In this document: positions 53,771 to 62,903 of the stretch, piece after piece | Position numbering within the stretch: position 1 is the first letter of the stretch | Layout of the letters: the number at the start of each line of letters is the position of its first letter | Source of the DNA: Clostridium sp. UBA4548 | GTDB taxonomy: Bacteria > Bacillota > Clostridia > Clostridiales > Clostridiaceae | Direction of reading: 5' to 3' | NCBI RefSeq assembly: GCF_002387895.1 | Contig: NZ_DGLI01000021.1 | Span: 288,837 to 352,836 of the forward strand | Length of the DNA: 64,000 bases | Made by a program: the position numbers and the translations under genes | Notes under the pieces: model-generated | The model's database searches: none | Told to the model about the DNA's origin: nothing | What the model saw: only the letters and a program-made list of their open reading frames with translations

Positions 53771-54748
53771 ATGACTAATCAAAATGTGAAAGAGAAAAAT
53801 GACGTTTTAATTGAAGTTAAAAATCTTAAAAAATATTTCCAAGTTGGAAAAGATGCTACATTAAAAGCAGTTGATGATGTAAGTTTCAATATATATAAGG
53901 GTGAAACTTTAGGATTAGTTGGAGAATCTGGTTGTGGTAAGACTACTTGCGGTAGAACTGTTATGGGTCTTTATGAAGCTTCCGGCGGACAAATCCTATA
54001 TGATGGTCATGATGTTAGCAAATTAAGTAAAAAGGAAAAGAAAGAGTTCACAAGAAGAGCTCAAATAATATTCCAGGACCCATATGCGTCACTTAACCCA
54101 AGAATGACAGTTGGAGATATCATAGGAGAAGGAATTGACGTTCATAATCTTCATACTGGTCAAGAAAGAACTGATAGAATATATGAGCTACTACAATTAG
54201 TTGGATTAAACAAAGAGCACGCATCTAGATTTCCACATGAGTTCTCAGGTGGACAAAGGCAGAGAATAGGTATAGCTAGAGCACTTGCTATAGAACCAGA
54301 CTTTATAGTGTGCGACGAGCCAATATCAGCTCTAGACGTTTCTATCCAAGCTCAAGTAGTTAACTTACTTATAAAGTTACAAAATGAATTGGGATTAACT
54401 TATCTGTTTATTGCTCACGACCTTTCAATGGTTAAGCATATTTCAGATAGAGTTGGGGTTATGTACCTTGGTACAATGGTTGAATTGGCTTCAAGTGCTG
54501 ATTTATATGACAAGCCATTACACCCATATACTCAGGCTTTACTTTCAGCTATTCCTGTGCCAGACCCAGAAGTTGAAAGAAATAAAAAGAGAATTCCTCT
54601 TGAAGGAGAAGTTCCAAGTCCAATTAACCCTAAACCAGGTTGTAGATTTGCTCCAAGATGCAGATATGCAAAACCTGTATGCAGTGAGAAATCACCTGAG
54701 CTTAAGGAAGTTGAACCAAACCACTTTGTTGCATGTCATTTATTATAA
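53771..54748 (+). CDS. oppF: Peptide ABC transporter ATP-binding protein OppF
   Basis: 325 residues from ATG 53771 after AGAGGTGTATAAT, which lies in the end of oppD; the frame 9 nt upstream has no better start. Walker A GESGCGKTTCGR, FQDPYASLNPR, signature EFSGGQRQRIGIA, Walker B FIVCDEPISALDV, switch AHDLSMVKH. The C-terminal Cys-rich part is CRFAPRCRYAKPVCSEK. Last gene of the operon; a terminator follows within 10 nt. Confidence 0.94.
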   Translation: MTNQNVKEKNDVLIEVKNLKKYFQVGKDATLKAVDDVSFNIYKGETLGLVGESGCGKTTCGRTVMGLYEASGGQILYDGHDVSKLSKKEKKEFTRRAQIIFQDPYASLNPRMTVGDIIGEGIDVHNLHTGQERTDRIYELLQLVGLNKEHASRFPHEFSGGQRQRIGIARALAIEPDFIVCDEPISALDVSIQAQVVNLLIKLQNELGLTYLFIAHDLSMVKHISDRVGVMYLGTMVELASSADLYDKPLHPYTQALLSAIPVPDPEVERNKKRIPLEGEVPSPINPKPGCRFAPRCRYAKPVCSEKSPELKEVEPNHFVACHLL

Positions 54749-54753
54749 TAAAT

Positions 54754-54788
54754 TAAGAGATAGGATTTATCCTGTCTCTTTTTATTTT
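54754..54788 (+). terminator. Terminator of the opp operon
   Basis: AGAGATAGGAT pairs with ATCCTGTCTCT (G-U pair) around TT, followed by TTTTTATTTT. Confidence 0.9.
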
Positions 54789-54789
54789 G

Positions 54790-55571
54790 TTTTGAATTAC
54801 CAAGTTAGCCTATTAAATCTGTGAGCATTAATATTTGGGTTACTTTATGGAAGTTTGGGGGGATGTTATAGACATATGTGATAAAGTTCAAAATATAACA
54901 ATAAAATATTTATATGTATATACCTATATAAATATTTTAAATCTTAGGAAATGCTTTATAGGAGGCTACAGATATATTGCTTTAATAAATACTTGGTGGA
55001 AAACTTCTCACATTATGCATAGAAGTAGCATAGATATGTGCATTTAGATGGGTTTTTATAGTGGGCAAGAAGGTTAAAATGCAATAAAGTGAATGTGTTT
55101 TAATGTAATCATGCAAAAATATAAAATATAACATATATTTACAAAAAACGGCTTAAAAAAATATTAACTTTTATAAATGTACAATATATTAATAAAATAA
55201 ATACAACCAAAGTTACAATATACTAGATACATTAAGTGTAGGTAACAGTGATAGTTTGCTTAATAATATTGAATTCATATAATGTTAATTTATTAACTAA
55301 ATATAAACAAAAAATGCTATTTTAATACAACTAAAATGTTTTAATAAATGTTAATGTCGAAAAAATATAATTCATTTTTCAGAAAAATGTGTTGATTTAT
55401 TTATTATTTTATTATATTATATAAATAAGTTAGACGGGGGAGACACACTAGTATGTAACATCACTTAACTTTAAGATATTAAATCCTAAATTTATGAAAT
55501 TATGTATTAGGAAGATTAATAAATGGAGCATAGGTTAAATGACCGAGCTAAACAAAAAAGGGGGATTATCT
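54790..55571 (+). other. Intergenic region upstream of the second oppA paralogue
   Basis: About 780 bp of AT-rich DNA. A short open frame at 54835-55047 has neither a ribosome binding site nor a protein-like composition. A CodY-like box is at 55374-55388 and a purine-rich AGACGGGGGAGACAC element at ~55434 precedes no good ORF. Confidence 0.5.
55374..55388 (+). promoter_or_regulatory. CodY-like box upstream of the second oppA paralogue
   Basis: ATTTTTCAGAAAAAT matches the CodY consensus at 13 of 15 positions, including the central TTTTCAGAAAA block, ~185 bp before the start. Confidence 0.6.
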
Positions 55572-57272
55572 GTGAAAAGTAAAAAATTATTAGCTGCATT
55601 ATTGGCTTCATCAATGGTGGCTTCGATTGCATTAGTTGGGTGTGGATCAAAAGGAGACGACAAAAAACCAGCTGATGGCGACAAACCAGCAGAAGCATCA
55701 AAAATGGACAAAGAGCAATATTTAAATGTTGTGTTAGGACAAGAACCAAAAACTTTGGACCCATCTAAGGCAACAGATTTATATTCTTCACAAGTTCTAG
55801 TAAATGTTATGGAAGCGTTAACAAGACTTGAAGTTGACAAGGATGGAAAAGATGTTATAAAACCAGGTGCAGCTAAAGAATGGAAAAAGTCTGATGATGG
55901 ATTAAAATGGACATTTACTCTAAGAGATGCAAAATGGAGTGATGGTAAACCAATAACAGCAGAACAGTTTGTTTATGGTATACAAAGAACTTTAGCTAAA
56001 GAAACGGGTTCACAATATGCATTCCTACTATACCCAATAAAAAATGCTCAAGAATTTAACACTGGAAAGGCTAAAGCTGAAGATGTTGGAGTTAAAGCAG
56101 TAGATGAAAAGACATTAGAGTTTACACTTTCTTCTCCATGTGCTTACTTCCTTGATTTAACATATTTCAAAGTTATGGAGCCACAAAGAAAAGATATAAT
56201 TGAGCAACATGGTGATAAGTATGGTACAGAACCAAATACAATGGTGTTTAGTGGTCCATATTCAATTACTGAATGGGTTCATAATAACAAAGTTGAATTA
56301 GTTAAAAATAAAGAGTACTGGGATAATGCAAATGTTAAGCTTGAAAAAGCTACAATGAAAATAATAAAAGAAGAAACTTCAAGAATGAATGAATTACTTA
56401 ATGGTTCTTTAGATACTGCAGCTGTTACAAAACCTGAGTGGATTCAAAAGTTTGATGATACTAAAAAGTTTGATGTTAAAAAGGGTTATGACTCATCAGC
56501 AACTTACACATTCTTCAATCAAAAGGATAAGTATTTTGCTAATGCTAAAATTAGAAAAGCTTTCTTAATAGCTGAGGATAGAACAGGAAAAGTTTCTTCA
56601 TTATATAAAAATTTAGCAGAACCAGCAACAGCATGGTGTCCACCAGCTATTCAAATAGATGGTAAGGATTATAGAGAAAAAATATCATATAAACCAATTG
56701 AGGATTTGAAGAACGAAAATAAAGATGCAAAAGCCCTTCTAGTTGAAGGACTAAAAGAATTAGGCTTAGATCCAGATCCAACTAAGCATACCTTCAAATA
56801 TTTACAATCTGGAACAGATGCAAAATCAAAAGAGTTCGCTGAGTTTGCTCAACAAAACTATAAAACAGCTCTTGGAGTAAATATAGAGTGTGAGTATGTT
56901 GAATGGGCTATATTCCAAAAGAGAACTGATGAATTTGATTATCAAATGGCTTCTCAAGGTTGGAGTGCTGACTACAATGATCCAAACACATTCTTTGATA
57001 TGTTTATGTCTAATGCAGGTATAGCTCCTACTAACTGGAAGAGTGATAAGTATGACAACTTAATCAAAGAAGCAGCTAATACTATAGATCCTGCTAAGAG
57101 AACAGACATATTTAAACAAGCTGAAAAAATCCTTGTTTATGATGATGCAGTAATAAGCCCAGGGGTTTGGAGATTTAAGAACACTTATGTTAGAAAGTAT
57201 GTTAAAAACTACATGTCTCCTACTTTTGGAAACCTTGATTTAAAATACACTTATACTGAAGGTAGAGAGTAG
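55572..57272 (+). CDS. Peptide-binding lipoprotein, OppA paralogue 2
   Basis: 566 residues from GTG 55572 after AAAAGGGGGATTATCT; the ATG 33 nt earlier lacks a ribosome binding site. Lipobox IALVGC with Cys24. Very similar in sequence and length to the oppA of the operon and to the next gene: DKEQYLNVVLGQEPKTLDPSKA, QYAFLLYPIKNAQEFN, SADYNDPNTFFDMFMSN. It lacks its own permease, so it likely serves the OppBCDF channel with another peptide spectrum. A terminator follows. Confidence 0.93.
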   Translation: MKSKKLLAALLASSMVASIALVGCGSKGDDKKPADGDKPAEASKMDKEQYLNVVLGQEPKTLDPSKATDLYSSQVLVNVMEALTRLEVDKDGKDVIKPGAAKEWKKSDDGLKWTFTLRDAKWSDGKPITAEQFVYGIQRTLAKETGSQYAFLLYPIKNAQEFNTGKAKAEDVGVKAVDEKTLEFTLSSPCAYFLDLTYFKVMEPQRKDIIEQHGDKYGTEPNTMVFSGPYSITEWVHNNKVELVKNKEYWDNANVKLEKATMKIIKEETSRMNELLNGSLDTAAVTKPEWIQKFDDTKKFDVKKGYDSSATYTFFNQKDKYFANAKIRKAFLIAEDRTGKVSSLYKNLAEPATAWCPPAIQIDGKDYREKISYKPIEDLKNENKDAKALLVEGLKELGLDPDPTKHTFKYLQSGTDAKSKEFAEFAQQNYKTALGVNIECEYVEWAIFQKRTDEFDYQMASQGWSADYNDPNTFFDMFMSNAGIAPTNWKSDKYDNLIKEAANTIDPAKRTDIFKQAEKILVYDDAVISPGVWRFKNTYVRKYVKNYMSPTFGNLDLKYTYTEGRE

Positions 57273-57311
57273 TATTTATTAGTTCAGATGTAAATTAATA
57301 TGAAATATTTA

Positions 57312-57346
57312 AAAGTAGTACAATAAAAATTGTACTACTTTTTTTC
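57312..57346 (+). terminator. Terminator after oppA paralogue 2
   Basis: AAAGTAGTACAAT pairs with ATTGTACTACTTT around AAAA, followed by a run of T. Confidence 0.92.
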
Positions 57347-57676
57347 GCTGTTTTTTTTAATTACGGTGGTGATAAGAGGTAAAAATTGCAGTAATTTTTC
57401 AAAAAAATCATATATTAATAAATATTTAAAAATAATAATAAAATGTGAATTGGATACACTAAGTTTTCATTTAAACCTTATTGATTTTTAAAAAAATGAA
57501 GTATATGATATAAATAACAGAAAATTATAAAAATCTTGAATTTTCATTTATAAAAGCAACAAGGGGACTGCTTAAAGATTTTATAATTTCTAATATTTAG
57601 TTTCAATGTGTAAGAAAAACTCAATTTTACAAAAGAGTTTTTATTAGAAAGAAACAATAAGAAGGGGGATTTTTTT
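57347..57676 (+). other. Intergenic region upstream of oppA paralogue 3
   Basis: About 330 bp. A weaker CodY-like box is at 57394-57408 and a half-site AATTTTC near 57540. AAGAAGGGGGATT is the ribosome binding site. Confidence 0.5.
57394..57408 (+). promoter_or_regulatory. Weak CodY-like box upstream of oppA paralogue 3
   Basis: ATTTTTCAAAAAAAT matches the CodY consensus at 12 of 15 positions. In AT-rich DNA this alone is weak; its position in the same place as for the other paralogues adds support. Confidence 0.4.
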
Positions 57677-59380
57677 ATGAAAAGCAGAAAACTTTTATCT
57701 GTATTACTAGCATCATCTATGATTGCATCAGTAGCCTTAACTGGTTGTGGTGGAAAAGATGATAAAAAAGCAGAAGGAGAGAAGTCAGGAGAAAACGCTC
57801 AAGCCGTAAAAATGGACAAGGAGCAATATTTAAATGTAGTTTTAGGTGCAGAACCAAAAACTTTAGACCCATCTAAAGCAACTGATTTATATTCTTCTCA
57901 AGTTCTTGCAAACACTATGGAGGCGTTAACAAGACTTGAAGTTGGTAAAGATGGAAAGGATGTTATAAAGCCGGGTGCTGCTAAAGAGTGGAAAAAATCT
58001 GAGGATGGATTAAAATGGACTTTCACATTAAGAGATATGAAGTGGAGCGATGGTCAAGCTGTTACTGCAGAGCAATTTGTATACGGTATCACAAGAACCC
58101 TTGATCAAAAAACTGGTTCACAATATGCGTTCTTATTATTCCCAATCAAGAATGCTAATGAATTCAATACAGGAAAAGCAAAAGCAGAAGATTTAGGAGT
58201 TAAAGCTATAGATGAAAAAACTATAGAGTTTACTTTGGCTTCACCTTGTGCATATTTCTTAGATTTAACATATTTCAAAGTAATGGAACCACAAAGAAAA
58301 GATATCATAGAAAAACATGGTGATAAATATGGTAGTGAAGTAGATACTATGGTATTTTCAGGTCCTTTCATCATTTCTGAGTGGGTACACAACAATAAAG
58401 TAGAATTAGTTAAGAATAAAGATTATTGGGATGCAGAAAATGTAAAGCTTGAAAAAGCTACTATGAAAATCATAAAAGAAGAAACAGCAAGAATGAATGA
58501 ATTATACAATGGTTCATTAGATGCTGCTGCGGTAACTAAACAAGAATGGGTTGAAAAGTTTAACCAAACTGGTAAGTTCGAGGTTAAAAAAGGATATGAT
58601 GGATCGGCTACCTATACTTTCTTTAACCAAAAAGATAAATATTTTGCTAATGCGAAAATAAGAAAAGCATTTATAATTGCTAATGATAGAGCAGGTACAG
58701 CATCAACTTTATTCAGAGGACTTGCAGAGCCAGCTAATGCATGGTGTCCTCCAGCAATTCAAATTGATGGAAAAGACTACAGAGAAACAGCAACATATCT
58801 ACCAGTTGAGGAATTAAAGAAAGCTAATTCAGATCCTAAAGCTTTATTAATTGAAGGATTAAAAGAATTAGGTTTAGACCCAGATCCAGCTAAACATACA
58901 TTTAAGGTTTTACAATCAGGAACTGATGCTAGAGCTAAAGAGTTTGCTGAGTTTGATCAACAAAACTATAGTAAAGCGCTTGGAGTTAATATAGAGTGTG
59001 ACTATGCTGAGTGGGCAGTTTTCCAAAAGAGAACAGATGAGGGAGATTACCAAATTGCTGGTCAAGCTTGGGGTGCTGACTATAATGACCCTAACACCTT
59101 CTTTGATATGTTCATGTCAGAGGCAGGAATCTGCAATACAGGTTGGAAGAGTGAGAAGTATGACAGTCTAATCAAAGAAGCAGGTAACTCTATAGACCCA
59201 GCTAAGAGATTAGAGAAGTTCAAAGAAGCAGAAAAATTATTAGTGTTTGAAGATGGCGTAATCAGCCCAGGAGTTTGGAGATTTAAAAATACTTTCGTAA
59301 GAAAATATATTAAAAATTACATGTCACCAACTTTTGGAGCACTTGACTTAAAATACACTTACACTGAAGGAAGAGAATAA
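57677..59380 (+). CDS. Peptide-binding lipoprotein, OppA paralogue 3
   Basis: 567 residues, ATG after AAGGGGGATTTTTTT. Lipobox VALTGC with Cys24. The closest relative is the neighbouring paralogue 2; shared stretches include DKEQYLNVVLGAEPKTLDPS and SPTFGALDLKYTYTEGRE at the end. Binding-cleft regions differ (for example GQAWGADYNDPNTFFDMFMS). Probably from tandem duplication, and uses OppBCDF for uptake. A terminator closes it. Confidence 0.93.
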   Translation: MKSRKLLSVLLASSMIASVALTGCGGKDDKKAEGEKSGENAQAVKMDKEQYLNVVLGAEPKTLDPSKATDLYSSQVLANTMEALTRLEVGKDGKDVIKPGAAKEWKKSEDGLKWTFTLRDMKWSDGQAVTAEQFVYGITRTLDQKTGSQYAFLLFPIKNANEFNTGKAKAEDLGVKAIDEKTIEFTLASPCAYFLDLTYFKVMEPQRKDIIEKHGDKYGSEVDTMVFSGPFIISEWVHNNKVELVKNKDYWDAENVKLEKATMKIIKEETARMNELYNGSLDAAAVTKQEWVEKFNQTGKFEVKKGYDGSATYTFFNQKDKYFANAKIRKAFIIANDRAGTASTLFRGLAEPANAWCPPAIQIDGKDYRETATYLPVEELKKANSDPKALLIEGLKELGLDPDPAKHTFKVLQSGTDARAKEFAEFDQQNYSKALGVNIECDYAEWAVFQKRTDEGDYQIAGQAWGADYNDPNTFFDMFMSEAGICNTGWKSEKYDSLIKEAGNSIDPAKRLEKFKEAEKLLVFEDGVISPGVWRFKNTFVRKYIKNYMSPTFGALDLKYTYTEGRE

Positions 59381-59388
59381 TTTAATTA

Positions 59389-59425
59389 GGAGCAGTATAA
59401 CTCAAGTTATACTGCTCTTATTTTT
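59389..59425 (+). terminator. Terminator after oppA paralogue 3
   Basis: GAGCAGTATAACT pairs with AGTTATACTGCTC around CA, followed by TTATTTTTA. Confidence 0.92.
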
Positions 59426-59634
59426 ATATAGGAAATTCTAATTTTTTCTGCCATAGCAAAATTTCTGTAAGGCCGTGGAATTGCAATATCTCAAAATATA
59501 TGTAAAAATTCAAGTAATTGAGGCCAGAGAGGAGTTGCATATTATACTTTCTGAAACTTAAATCTTTAAATGTTTTTTAATGAATAAAAAACTTCTCCTT
59601 GTAGAAAATAGTAATATAAATAAGGAGGGGTACT

Positions 59635-59877
59635 ATGGGAAAAACACCACTAAAAAAGGTGATTAAATCAAAGCTAAAAAGCAATAGAGAATTAACTCCC
59701 CAAGAAAAAATGAGAGAAGAAATTAAATATGAAATTGCAGAGGAATTAGGACTTATAGATAAAGTTAGAGAATTAGGGTGGAGTGGACTTACAGCAGAAG
59801 AAACAGGAAGAATTGGTGGATTAATGACTAAAAAGAAAAAACTGTTGAATATGCCTAAAAACAAAGATATGTTATAA
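59635..59877 (+). CDS. Small acid-soluble spore protein, alpha/beta type
   Basis: 80 residues, ATG after AAGGAGGGGTACT. Binds and protects DNA in the spore. The family features are MREEIKYEIAEELGL, with the germination protease site at Glu-Ile-Ala, and ETGRIGGLMTKKKK as the second conserved block (GG followed by basic residues). The long N-terminal tail (KTPLKKVIKSKLKSNRELTP) is longer than in the major SASPs of Bacillus but usual for minor clostridial ones. Expected to be transcribed in the forespore under SigG; a clear promoter was not identified. Confidence 0.88.
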   Translation: MGKTPLKKVIKSKLKSNRELTPQEKMREEIKYEIAEELGLIDKVRELGWSGLTAEETGRIGGLMTKKKKLLNMPKNKDML

Positions 59878-60072
59878 AAGATTTAGACAAAACTATTATT
59901 TTAATGTAAAATATGTTAGTGATATAATTCATGTAAGAGATTATAAAACTGGGCCTTTTAATTAACATTAATAAGATATTTAGGTGTTATATACATATTT
60001 ACTTCAATACTCTTTATGAGGGCTCTATTAAGATGATTTATAGATTTGTAGAAGGATAAGTTAGGTGATTTT

Positions 60073-60813
60073 ATGGAATGTTACAATGAGTTTGCAGATG
60101 TTTATGATGAGCTTATACATGGAGATGTAGATTATAAGTCTTGGGCCGAGGTTATAACAGGTCTTTGTGATAAAGTGGGGTTAACAAAAAGAGATTATTT
60201 AGATTTAGCTTGTGGAACTGGAAATTTAACTGTAGAGGTAGGCAAGTTTTTTAAAACTACCACTGCTGTAGATTTATCAGAGGAAATGCTATCAATAGCT
60301 GAAGATAAGCTTAGAAACAACCATGTAAGAGCTAAGGTCATATGTCAAAATATTTGTGAACTGAATTTAAGAAAGAAATTTGATTTAATAACTTGTGCAT
60401 TAGATTCAACTAATTATATTTTGGAGAAACAGGATTTAATTAATTACTTTACTTCAGTTTATCAGCATTTAAAAGATGAAGGACTTTTTATCTTTGATAT
60501 AAACTCTCAGTATAAGTTGTTAGAAGTTTTAGGGGAGAATACTTTCAATTATGATAATGATAAAGTAGTTTATATTTGGGAAAATGAAATTGAAAATGAA
60601 ACTATAAATATGTACCTCACTTTCTTTATAAAAGAAGGACAAGTTTATAGAAGGTTTGATGAACATCATAGGGAGAAAATCTATAGTGAAGAGTACTTAG
60701 AAGAAGTTTTACAACATATAGGTTTTCGAATCATAGAAAAATTAGATGATTATAAAAACAATAATATAAAGAAAAATACAGAGAGAATAGTATATGTTCT
60801 AGGAAGAAGGTAA
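60073..60813 (+). CDS. Class I SAM-dependent methyltransferase
   Basis: 246 residues. Motif I DLACGTGNLTVEVG near 42-55, then VDLSEEMLSIAEDKL (motif II), CALDSTNYI and FIFDINSQYKLLEVLG. The substrate is not indicated; the UbiE/TylM-like family acts on small molecules. Start ATG after AGGTGATTTT. The gap to hslO is 6 nt, so the two are co-transcribed. Confidence 0.9.
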   Translation: MECYNEFADVYDELIHGDVDYKSWAEVITGLCDKVGLTKRDYLDLACGTGNLTVEVGKFFKTTTAVDLSEEMLSIAEDKLRNNHVRAKVICQNICELNLRKKFDLITCALDSTNYILEKQDLINYFTSVYQHLKDEGLFIFDINSQYKLLEVLGENTFNYDNDKVVYIWENEIENETINMYLTFFIKEGQVYRRFDEHHREKIYSEEYLEEVLQHIGFRIIEKLDDYKNNNIKKNTERIVYVLGRR

Positions 60814-60819
60814 TAACAT

Positions 60820-61698
60820 ATGGATAAGTTGGTTAGAGCTACTGCTCAAAATGGAGACATAAGAATTATAGGTGCAACTACTACAAGTTTAGTTCAAGAA
60901 GCTATGGAAATTCATAAATGTACACCAACAGCTGCTGCAGCATTGGGAAGAATGTTAACTGCGGGAAGTTTAATGGGAGCACTTTTAAAAAATGAAAAGG
61001 ACAGCTTAACGATTCAAATTTCTGGAGGCGGTGAAGCTAAAGGAGTTATTGTTACAGCGCATTCAGATGCTAATGTAAAGGGATATATAGGTAATCCTGA
61101 GGTTGACTTACCTTTAAATTCTATTGGTAAGTTAGATGTGGGTGGAGCTATTGGCATCAATGGATATTTGAAGGTTATAAGAGATATGGGACTTAAAGAA
61201 CCCTATATAGGTCAAGTGCCTATTCAAACAGGTGAAATTGGGGATGATTTAGCTTACTACTTTACGGTTTCAGAACAAACTCCATCTGCGGTAGCCTTAG
61301 GAGTACTAGTGGATACGGATTTAACTATAAAGGCAGCTGGTGGGTTTATAATTCAAATGATGCCAGGAGCATCAGAATTTGTAGCAGATATATTATCCTA
61401 CAGACTTCAAGAGGTGCCATCTATAACTTCTATGATTTCTGAAGGTATGTCTATAGAAGATATATTGAAATATATTTTTGAGGATATGGATTTAAAAATA
61501 CATGAGGAATTAACACCAGAGTATAAATGTGATTGTTCAAGAGAAAGAGTAGAAAGAGCACTGATAAGCATAGGGAAAAAAGATCTTCAAGAGTTACATG
61601 AAGAAGGTAAGAGTGAAGAGTTGTTATGTCATTTTTGCAATAAAGCATATTTGTTCACTAATGAAAATATAGGTAGCTTATTAAAGGAATTAAATTAA
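60820..61698 (+). CDS. hslO: Redox-regulated chaperone Hsp33
   Basis: 292 residues. Cytosolic holdase activated by oxidation. The N-terminal part has the Hsp33 fold (VRATAQNGDIRIIGATTTSLVQ, LGRMLTAGSLMGALLK, GYIGNPEVDLPLN). The C-terminal zinc switch is complete: CDCSRERVERAL (CxC) and CHFCNKAYLF (CxxC). Start ATG after GGTAATAACAT, 6 nt beyond the methyltransferase. Confidence 0.95.
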   Translation: MDKLVRATAQNGDIRIIGATTTSLVQEAMEIHKCTPTAAAALGRMLTAGSLMGALLKNEKDSLTIQISGGGEAKGVIVTAHSDANVKGYIGNPEVDLPLNSIGKLDVGGAIGINGYLKVIRDMGLKEPYIGQVPIQTGEIGDDLAYYFTVSEQTPSAVALGVLVDTDLTIKAAGGFIIQMMPGASEFVADILSYRLQEVPSITSMISEGMSIEDILKYIFEDMDLKIHEELTPEYKCDCSRERVERALISIGKKDLQELHEEGKSEELLCHFCNKAYLFTNENIGSLLKELN

Positions 61699-61748
61699 GA
61701 AACCTTTAAAATAGTTAACTATTATTTACTTTAATTAATTTTAGATTA

Positions 61749-61797
61749 ATAAGTTCTGTTGGTAGCTGTGGTGTTACTAACGGGACTTATTTTTATA
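61749..61797 (+). terminator. Terminator after hslO
   Basis: AAGTTCTGTTGGTA pairs with TACTAACGGGACTT with three G-U pairs, followed by ATTTTTA. It abuts the repeat copy C. Confidence 0.75.
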
Positions 61798-61910
61798 TAT
61801 AAGTTGCAATAGAATTTCTACATTACTGAGCGAATTTAAAATAATTTATAGGAAAGAGAATGAAAAAGTAGGTTTGTTGGAAGTGTAATCTCTTTATTAC
61901 ATTCTATATA
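61796..61910 (+). repeat. Dispersed intergenic repeat, copy C
   Basis: TATATAAGTTGCAATAG at the left; then AAAGAGAATGAAAAAGTAGGTTTG and TCTCTTTATTACATTCTATATA as in copy B. The first hairpin's right arm has decayed (AATAATTTATAG), while the AGAATG with CATTCT pairing is retained. Confidence 0.75.
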
Positions 61911-62328
61911 AAAAGATTTTTATTATTTATGGATATAATTTATCAGTGCAGTTGCAATCGATAATTGTAATGGTTGATTTATAAGAAACTAATACTTTAA
62001 ATCTTGCCATTTACTATCCTTAATATTGAGGTGGTATGTGACTTCCAAGGAGTAGTTTATTTAATAATTCCACAAATAAATTTAAGGAAGGAAAATTTGG
62101 TTTATTATGAAGAGTTGTATTTTCCATTACTTAAGTTATTGGAAATGAAAGCTGAAATTTTAATAGAGATGCAAAAAAAGATGCTATGTAGTAAAGTTGA
62201 GAAATTAATAGGAAATAAAAGAGAATACATGATATTTTGGAAGAATAGGTCAAATAACTGTTGACAGAGGAGTATAAGTTTTGTATATTATATATGTGCC
62301 AAGAAACAGTTTGAGACAATAAAAAAAC
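61911..62328 (+). other. Intergenic region before the tRNA operon
   Basis: Some 420 bp. It contains the doubtful small ORF listed next and a first TTGACA box at 62261-62266 (with TATATTATA ~19 nt downstream) ahead of the main tRNA promoter. AACTGTTGACA occurs twice, at 62256 and 62326. Confidence 0.45.
62097..62264 (+). CDS. Doubtful small ORF (55 aa)
   Basis: A frame starting at TTG 62097, 5 nt after AAGGAAGG, gives 55 residues with a helical composition (LLKLLEMKAEILIEMQKKM) and a C-terminal WKNRSNNC. No homologue is recognised. The ribosome binding site is the main argument; the frame extends upstream without a start. It may be a remnant or not coding. Confidence 0.25.
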   Translation: MVYYEELYFPLLKLLEMKAEILIEMQKKMLCSKVEKLIGNKREYMIFWKNRSNNC

Positions 62329-62330
62329 TG

Positions 62331-62359
62331 TTGACACAAAATTAATTAAGTATTATAAT
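62331..62359 (+). promoter_or_regulatory. Promoter of the tRNA operon
   Basis: Consensus TTGACA at 62331-62336, a 17-nt spacer and TATAAT at 62354-62359, a perfect SigA promoter. tRNA-Val begins at 62379, so transcription probably starts ~10 nt before it. Confidence 0.92.
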
Positions 62360-62378
62360 AATACATGTTGGAAGAATT

Positions 62379-62454
62379 GGTCGCATAGCTCAGCTGGGAG
62401 AGCATCTGCCTTACAAGCAGAGGGTCACAGGTTCGATCCCTGTTGCGACCACCA
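62379..62454 (+). tRNA. tRNA-Val (anticodon UAC)
   Basis: 76 nt with encoded CCA. Acceptor GGTCGCA with TGCGACC, D-arm GCTC..GAGC, anticodon loop CTTACAA, T-arm ACAGGTTCGATCCCTGT. The UAC anticodon reads the GTA specifier proposed for the valS T-box. Confidence 0.97.
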
Positions 62455-62459
62455 TATAT

Positions 62460-62536
62460 GGCCCAGTGGCTCAGTTGGTTAGAGTGCCGGCCTGTCACGC
62501 CGGAGGTCGAGGGTTCGAGTCCCTTCTGGGTCGCCA
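62460..62536 (+). tRNA. tRNA-Asp (anticodon GUC)
   Basis: 77 nt with encoded CCA. Acceptor GGCCCAG with CTGGGTC, anticodon loop CTGTCAC, T-loop GTTCGAGTC. Five nt after tRNA-Val. Confidence 0.97.
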
Positions 62537-62553
62537 TTAACTTAATAAAACAA

Positions 62554-62629
<76 letters not shown>

Positions 62630-62635
62630 ACATGT

Positions 62636-62710
62636 GCGGGAGTGGCTCAGTGGTAGAGCGTCACCTTGCCAAGGTGAACGTCGCGAGTTCGAATCTCGTC
62701 TTCCGCTCCA
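62636..62710 (+). tRNA. tRNA-Gly (anticodon GCC)
   Basis: 75 nt ending TCCA. Acceptor GCGGGAG with CTTCCGC, anticodon loop TTGCCAA, T-loop GTTCGAATC. Confidence 0.96.
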
Positions 62711-62713
62711 TGT

Positions 62714-62787
62714 GGCGCCATAGCCAAGTGGTAAGGCAGAGGCCTGCAAAGCCTTTATCCCCAGTTCAAATCTGGGTGGCGCCTCCA
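62714..62787 (+). tRNA. tRNA-Cys (anticodon GCA)
   Basis: 74 nt with encoded CCA. Acceptor GGCGCCA with TGGCGCC, anticodon loop CTGCAAA, T-loop GTTCAAATC. Three nt after tRNA-Gly; last gene of the operon. Confidence 0.96.
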
Positions 62788-62818
62788 AAAAAGCATTGCA
62801 TTAGCAATGCTTTTTTGT
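62787..62818 (+). terminator. Terminator of the tRNA operon
   Basis: AAAAAAGCATTGC pairs with GCAATGCTTTTTT around ATTA, directly after the CCA of tRNA-Cys. Confidence 0.93.
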
Positions 62819-62903
62819 TTTTTGTAGTTTTAAATGCAGTGTTTCCTATATGATAAGTTGTTAAAAAACTATAATAAGTAGCACTAAATTCTATATTATA
62901 AAG

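Noticed and set aside
54835..55047. 70-residue ORF after the opp operon
   Set aside because: No ribosome binding site, no recognisable protein pattern; it follows the operon terminator in AT-rich DNA.
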